Positions 58,881-64,000 of a DNA stretch of 64,000 nucleotides are shown here, in pieces. Position 1 is the first letter of the stretch. Each line of letters begins with the position of its first letter. The DNA lies in contig CM045767.1 of assembly GCA_025200525.1 (NCBI GenBank), positions 3,607,437 to 3,671,436 on the forward strand. Direction: 5' to 3'. The stretch comes from Camellia lanceoleosa (lineage: Eukaryota; Streptophyta; Magnoliopsida; Ericales; Theaceae). Position numbers and translations under genes: made by a program. The notes beneath the pieces are model-generated. The model worked only from the letters and a program-made list of their open reading frames with translations. It was not told the origin of the DNA and made no database searches.

Positions 58881-61229
58881 TTATTACAAAACGAAACTAA
58901 TTAACTATTCTAGTTAACTAATTATTACAACACAATTGAGTAACTAGCTATACTAAGCTAATTAAAATAATACAAAACGAATTAAGCCAATTAATTACAA
59001 CACATGTATGAATGAATTAGCTCACTAATTCAAAGCAATTAAATGGCCTCGAGGACGAGGGAGACATGCATTCTCAGTTGGCTTCCTCCAAAAAATCCAC
59101 CGCCTTGCCATCAGCTGCTTCTGTTTGCACTCATTTGATCTTTGAACATTGTACCAACTTCTAGATTGCCTATGCTCCAACACAGGAACACATTTGTGTG
59201 AAAATTGACTGGTGGCCGGTCGGCTACAAAAAGTGGCTGTCGACCACCTTCATTTTCTAGATTTCCGCTTTTGTTGCAACAGAGAGCAACAGAGGCAAAG
59301 CAATGCATTTTCAAGGAATGTGTGTACTGCTATCCTCCTTATCATCTCTTAAGCTCAAAGGAGTTTAGTTCTTAACTCTCAACCCACCAATCAAGCATTT
59401 TCAATGCATGATGGCCAAAGAGCCAAGTTTGTACAAGCTTAATGAATGCACAAATAAGACTCAAAGGACCACCACCCTATCATACATGATCAAGGGAGAC
59501 GGTGACTAAGAAAAGTGGCACGTTTCATCACTTTGAGTATGAAACGTCCCAAATTTCTTGTGTTTGGATTAACATCCAATCCGAACACATGCAATGCAAC
59601 ATAAAGATGCTTATCTTGCTTCTTTTACTTTGTTTATTTTATTTACAAATTTTAGATTACCAATTAGTACTTTAATCGATTAGTCCAAAAGGTGAATGTC
59701 CTCTAATGGAAAGAGGGCTTAAACCACAAGGACCTTGAGCATGGAAGAGGCCTCATGTTGTTGGTAATGAACTCCCAAAAAAATTAAACCATTAGGCACG
59801 AGGATCTCAATTCCACACTCAAGCCAACAAGGGGTTCGAAGTCACTTTCAAAACAAGTGAAAGAGTGAAGAATGGAGGAAGATTGCAGAGATTTCAGTGC
59901 TGAAATAGAGTGCAAAAAGACACTAAAACATGCAAGTAACTCATACAATACATGCTAAAAGGCCTAACTCATTAAGCTAGTGAAAAAGATTGCACTACAA
60001 CCATACAATACAAGCCTCAAAGGGCCAAACCAACTCAAAACAAAGTTGAAACCAGTCAAAACAGTGGCTAAAACATGCTGAGATTAAGGTATAGAACACT
60101 AGAAAAACATGTTCACATGTTTGCTTGCAAACAAGACTCAATACACAACTCTCAAAAGTAATGAAGGAGTGAAACAAATGAGCATGTGATAGAGCTACAT
60201 ACATTGAAATTACATGTTAAAAGACACTACAACATGCAATCATTCCAAGCAAAACATGTTTAGAGGCCTAAAATGCCAAGCTAGCGAAGCCATTTGCGCT
60301 ACAACTATACAAAACTAGGCCCACATGACCACAGCAGCCCAAAACAGAGCTAAATCATGCCAAATCAGAGGCAAACACATGCTGAAAATAAGCTAAGTTA
60401 AGCCACAAAAACATGCTATCATGTGACGCTAACTAGGCAAGGAAGTGAGATACAAGGAGGGGAGGCTAACCCCTTCATTTTTGGACTTCAAAACAAGCTT
60501 TTTACCACTGAAATAACTCTGAATTTCAGTGGTTTAAATGCCCAAAAATTTTGATTTTAACATGCTAGAAGATAGTGCAAAGGCTCATACAAATAAGCAA
60601 CAAGAAGGGTAGACAACCCCTTAGCACAAAAGGGCTTCAAACCAACATGTTAAGGCCCAAAAATTATAACTCTTTGTAGTTGAAAACTAGGCCCAAAACA
60701 GTATAAAAAGATGGCCAAGCAAGTATGGAAATTAAGCTAGCAAAGAGAAGTTTCTACCTCTTGAAGGGAAGACACAACTTAAGCAACAATCTGAGCTTAA
60801 ACCACCTTCTAGAGCTCAAAGGAAGCTCCAAGAGAGCTTCAAGAAACCTCAGCCTAAAGATGAACCACTTTGATCAAGGATGTCTAGGCAAAGGAGAGGT
60901 GTATCTCTACTTGTATGCACAAAAGGGCAAGAGAGAGAGAAATCCAGAGAGAGAGAATTGTAGAGAGAGAGGCTTCCAAAATTTGTTAACCTTCAAAATA
61001 ATAGAGAATGGCCTCTATATATTGAAATACAAGAGCTCAAGTCAAAAATATCAATTCAAAAATATCTGGAGCAGTGTGGGAGACAGCTGGAGGTAAAGAT
61101 CTACAAAATCTAAGCTTTTTTCACAAGTGGCTGACAGCCAGAAGTAGTGGCCGGTCGTCCACTTGTGGTGGCCGATCGGCCACCAAAAATCTGTTTTTAG
61201 GCCCGATTTCAAACGGGTATATCTCCTTC

Positions 61230-61910
61230 GCCTGAACTCCTTTGCAGGTCATTCTTATGCCTAAATTGAAGCCCCAGAAGTCTTCTTTCCAATGGTGGCT
61301 GTCTCACATCAAAATTACAAGTGTGCTAAGAGATATCCCTCTTTTAGTGAAGATTGCTCAGTTTCGGTCCAACCGGATTGATGCCTAACTTCAACCAGCC
61401 ATATCTCCCTCATCTGGCCTCGGCTAGAGGAGATTCTTGAATGTAAAATGAAGCCCCAGAAGTCCACTTTCCAACGATGGTGGCCTCATATCTGAAATCT
61501 AAGTGTGATAAGATATATCCCTCTTTTAGTGAAGACTACTCAGTTTCGATCCAACTGGATTGATGCCTAACTCCAACCAGCCATATCTCCCTCATTTGGC
61601 CTCGGCTTGAGGAGATTCTTGAATGTAAAATGAATCCCTGGAAGTCCAATTTCCAACAATGGTGGCCTCATAGCTGAAATCCAAGTGTGCTAAGAGATAT
61701 CCCTCTTTTAGTGAAGACTGCTTAGTTTCGGTCCAACCGAATTGATGCCTAACTTCAAGCAGCCATATCGCCCTCATTTGGGCTCGGCTTGAGAAGATTC
61801 TTGAATGTAAAATGAAGCCCCAGAAGTCCAATTTCCAATGATAGTGGCCTCATAGCTGAAATCAAAGTGTACAAATGGATAGGCCCGATTTAGTGAGGGC
61901 TGCTCGACTC
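61230..61910 (-). repeat. Tandem ~182-bp repeat in solo Ogre-type LTR
   Basis: Three full copies and a partial one share AGTGAAGAYTGCTCAGTTTCGG (in parts at 61346, 61528, 61710 and a diverged copy at ~61893), GATGCCTAACTTCAACCAGC and GATTCTTGAATGTAAAATGA. The LTRs at 12457 and 24969 have only one to two diverged copies at the matching place (about 12900-13170 and 25400-25680). Confidence 0.85.
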
Positions 61911-62328
61911 TCTCTTAACGATTCATGCCCATCTTCTTCCCCAACTTGGTTTCTTCCCTCTCCTCAAATTTTCTTCAACTCCATACCTCTAAACAAGATG
62001 TTTTGAAGATTTTTTCAAAGAGTTCACCTCTCTTTCATTCATTTCTACTTTGTCCTCGAGGTTTATCGAAAAGCGCAACATTTAACGAAATGCGAGCCTC
62101 GGAACATCGTAGGAACTTTGTTTCAAAAATATTTTGAAAGAGAGGGTTTTAACGTCTAAAATATTTGGTCAAAATAGTTTTATTCCAAAAAAGGGGTGTT
62201 AGGTTGGGATTTGACTCTCTCTTTGTTGAAGAAATCGAACCTTTACACTGCACAACTTTCATCACCAAGTAAGCAATCAGTAGTGCCCAAGTCTTAAGGG
62301 TGGTAAAAAATGGGGTGTCTACACGAGG

Positions 62329-63316
62329 TCTTGAGTTCTCAGAGGCCAACCCTTCAAATCTTCCTATTGCCCTTTTGACAATTTGTTTTGGCACCAAGGT
62401 TACCGTCGCTGCAACAGCCGACGAAATGGGCCCTAAACCAGTTATAGTCGAAAATCTTCTCACCAACATTCCTGGGTTTGTGACTGTGTAGTCCTCTTTT
62501 TCTTCATTCTAGTCCAAACCAAAGGCAAAGAGAGTGAAGAAGGTTTTGACCAAGGCAACAGTGACTCAAATTGACTCTGAGGACACTGTGTCGATATCCA
62601 AGCTGGCCGAGATTGAGAAGAGTTTAATTACCGCCTAAAAGAGGCTAGCCGAGGCTGCAACACCTGATGCCCAACCACCAAAGAAGCCGAGGTCTGATCG
62701 CCTAGCAGGTAGCAACATCTTTCCTTGCAATATGACCTGGGCGCCCGAAGTCATGGTGGGGGATAGACCTTTGATAGCTAGCAACAGCACGATCGAGAGC
62801 GTCGAAGTCAACGCTGCCCTGTCAACGGCCATACTCCTACCAGAAGATATGAACCACATGGCCGATCTCCATGAGTATGAGAACTTCGTCTTAATGATGC
62901 AGTACTCAGTTTTGGTAAGTCTCATGTTGTATCTTTTTAAGCTTTCCAATACTTAGCCAAAACAATTTTTACTAACCTGTTTCATTCTTTGCAGGCTATC
63001 CAGCATGCGTACTCATATGCGATCAAGGCTGAGATGATGAGGAAGGAGTTGGTAATAAAAACTCAAGAAGCTAGCAAACTCCTCTCCTCACTCAACCATG
63101 CTGAGGCCAACAACCGAAGTCTGTTGGATCAAGTCAAGGCTGCTCAAACTGAGGCTGAGACTAAAGCCAGAGTTGTTGATGCAGAGGTTGCCAAGGCCAG
63201 GGCGACAGAGTTAGAGGCCAAGCTCAAGGAGGCCATCGATTCAAAAGAGGTCGATGTCAAAATGGCCGACGAAAAGGCTTTTGAAGAAGGCCAAGCCGTC
63301 GTTCGTAATTAATACG
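62329..63316 (+). pseudogene. Antisense extra ORF, middle exons after LTR
   Basis: The frame resumes directly after the solo LTR and runs to about 62490. A block from 62512 follows (after a TTCATTCTAG acceptor), with one TAA at 62636, up to QYSVL at 62916. An intron with donor GTAAGTCTC (62917) and acceptor TTCTTTGCAG (62995) comes next. A coiled-coil exon follows: AIQHAYSYAIKAEMMRKEL and a long Ala/Glu/Lys stretch with VDAEVAKARATELEAKL. Coiled-coil tails of this kind are common in Transposase_28-type proteins. Confidence 0.68.
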
Positions 63317-63360
63317 AAGAGTAAGTCAATCTAGCTTGCAACTAAGGTTATTATCTCAGC

Positions 63361-63789
63361 TGGACGACGGTGCTCAACAAGTTGTCTGTCCCCATGAACT
63401 CCTCACTCAGAGACATCAACTAGCTTAGTGTGCCCTTCCATTTTTCTTCAAAGAACTCCGAGGATGAAGCCGAGAAGGAGGACCCCGAGACTGATGATGC
63501 TGATGAAGAGGGAGAGGTTATTACTAGGGCCAAGTCCCCCACTCTGAATAAGTAAGTCCTAGACTAGACTCAAGATGATGAGGATGAGGTCTCCAAAAGC
63601 GCCTCTCTTAAGAAGACGACATTTGAGACTGAAGTCCATACAGCCGAGAAAAACCTCCATGATACGTTGCTCGAAATTGACACCGAGATAGTGACAGAGA
63701 ACGAAGCCTTACTGCCAACCGAGGCCGACACAACGCTAATAGCAGAGGTTAAGCAATTTGAGATAAATGCCAATGTTTCCAGTACTTAG
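63361..63789 (+). pseudogene. Antisense extra ORF, acidic C-terminal exon
   Basis: After a donor AGTAAGTC near 63320 and an acceptor TTATTATCTCAG (63349-63360) the frame reads WTTVLNKLSVPMNSSLRDIN. Then comes a TAG, then an acidic stretch with EDEAEKEDPETDDADEEGE, a TAA at 63552, and a further acidic stretch ending in TAG at 63787. The stops mark it as decayed. Confidence 0.6.
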
Positions 63790-64000
63790 GATTTTTTCTT
63801 TACTCTGAACTTTTCTCTTTCAATTGTAACTTCTTTTTGTAACTTGGACAAGTAATCTCTTATGCCAGGCTGAAATTCCTTTTTGTTCTGGAACAAGTTT
63901 TCTTTAAATGAATGCCTTTTTTTCTTTTGAGTACTGAATGTGTGCTTGTTTCTTTAAATTTTCACTGTCTTTGTATGCTTCCATACTTGGAATATTGTTG
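63790..64000 (+). other. 3' flank of extra ORF
   Basis: T-rich sequence without ORF, possibly 3' UTR of the extra ORF. The rest of the Tat-type element, including any pol, would lie to the right of the window. Confidence 0.45.

Larger units (their letters stand above)
56626..62323 (-). mobile_element. Solo Ogre-type LTR inside the extra ORF
   Basis: On the minus strand it begins TGTAGACACCCCATTTT, like the LTRs at 12457 and 24969, and near its end shares GGCGACTCTG and the ACACGTGGCC block. The last 60 bp are diverged (ends GAGTCCACA). CGAGG flanks both sides (56621-56625 and 62324-62328). Without the nested hAT-like element it is about 4.6 kb, and no internal domain is present. It is a related but distinct subfamily. 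Confidence 0.88.

Overview
This is plant nuclear DNA, most likely from a eudicot (perhaps a woody species; that part is a guess). The window is AT-rich and is built almost entirely of LTR retrotransposons, solo LTRs, MITE-like elements and simple repeats. I find no convincing host gene, rRNA, tRNA or CRISPR array. All protein-coding matter is retrotransposon-derived and broken.

Layout. 1-1569: the end of a minus-strand Gypsy-type LTR cut by the window edge. 1570-11278: AT-rich intergenic DNA with two Tourist-like MITEs (3061-3219, 3723-3864), a reverse-oriented solo Copia LTR (7303-7981), foldback elements and long homopolymers. 11279-43986: a nest of up to four levels. A possible PIF/Harbinger-like element (11279-12369 plus 43844-43986) is split by a Ty3/Gypsy chromovirus-like element (12370-43838, TSD AGCAC). 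The Gypsy 5' LTR is itself split twice: by a 16.8-kb Ogre/Tat-like element that carries only gag (12457-29279, TSD GAGGT/AAGGT) and by a Tork-like Copia element (30626-35412, TSD TGGAT/CGGAT). The uninterrupted Gypsy 3' LTR (41652-43838) shows how the split one fitted together.

43987-53500: AT-rich DNA, a minus-strand LTR related to the Gypsy LTR (45458-47136), and a decayed SIRE-like Copia LTR and gag that was hit by two solo LTRs of one family (48461-50994, TSD GAAGT; 51786-53299, TSD ACATC). 53503-64000: an LTR fragment, then the 3' end of a minus-strand Tat-type element. Its LTR lies at 53818-54345. Next to it, in antisense (plus strand), runs a spliced-looking extra ORF with a Transposase_28-like (PF04195) segment, spanning 55642-63789. 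That ORF is split by a 5.7-kb solo Ogre-type LTR (56626-62323, TSD CGAGG), which in turn contains a 1.06-kb hAT-like element (57777-58831, 8-bp TSD CTCGCGAA).

The most interesting signals are not genes. (1) The long LTR of the gag-only element contains units repeating at exactly 159 bp, each with a ~30-nt hairpin whose arms change in a compensatory way. (2) Several Gypsy LTR families carry arrays of short GC-rich palindromes, CGCTCGAGCG in some and CCGCACGTGCGG in another. (3) The gag-only element has a 1.7-kb array of small inverted repeats and a 35-bp array where pol would be expected. (4) The antisense extra ORF keeps a readable exon-intron structure. Most in-frame stops in the retrotransposon ORFs look like C-to-T changes, as expected for methylated, silenced elements. 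All comparisons here were made by eye; no search or alignment was run.
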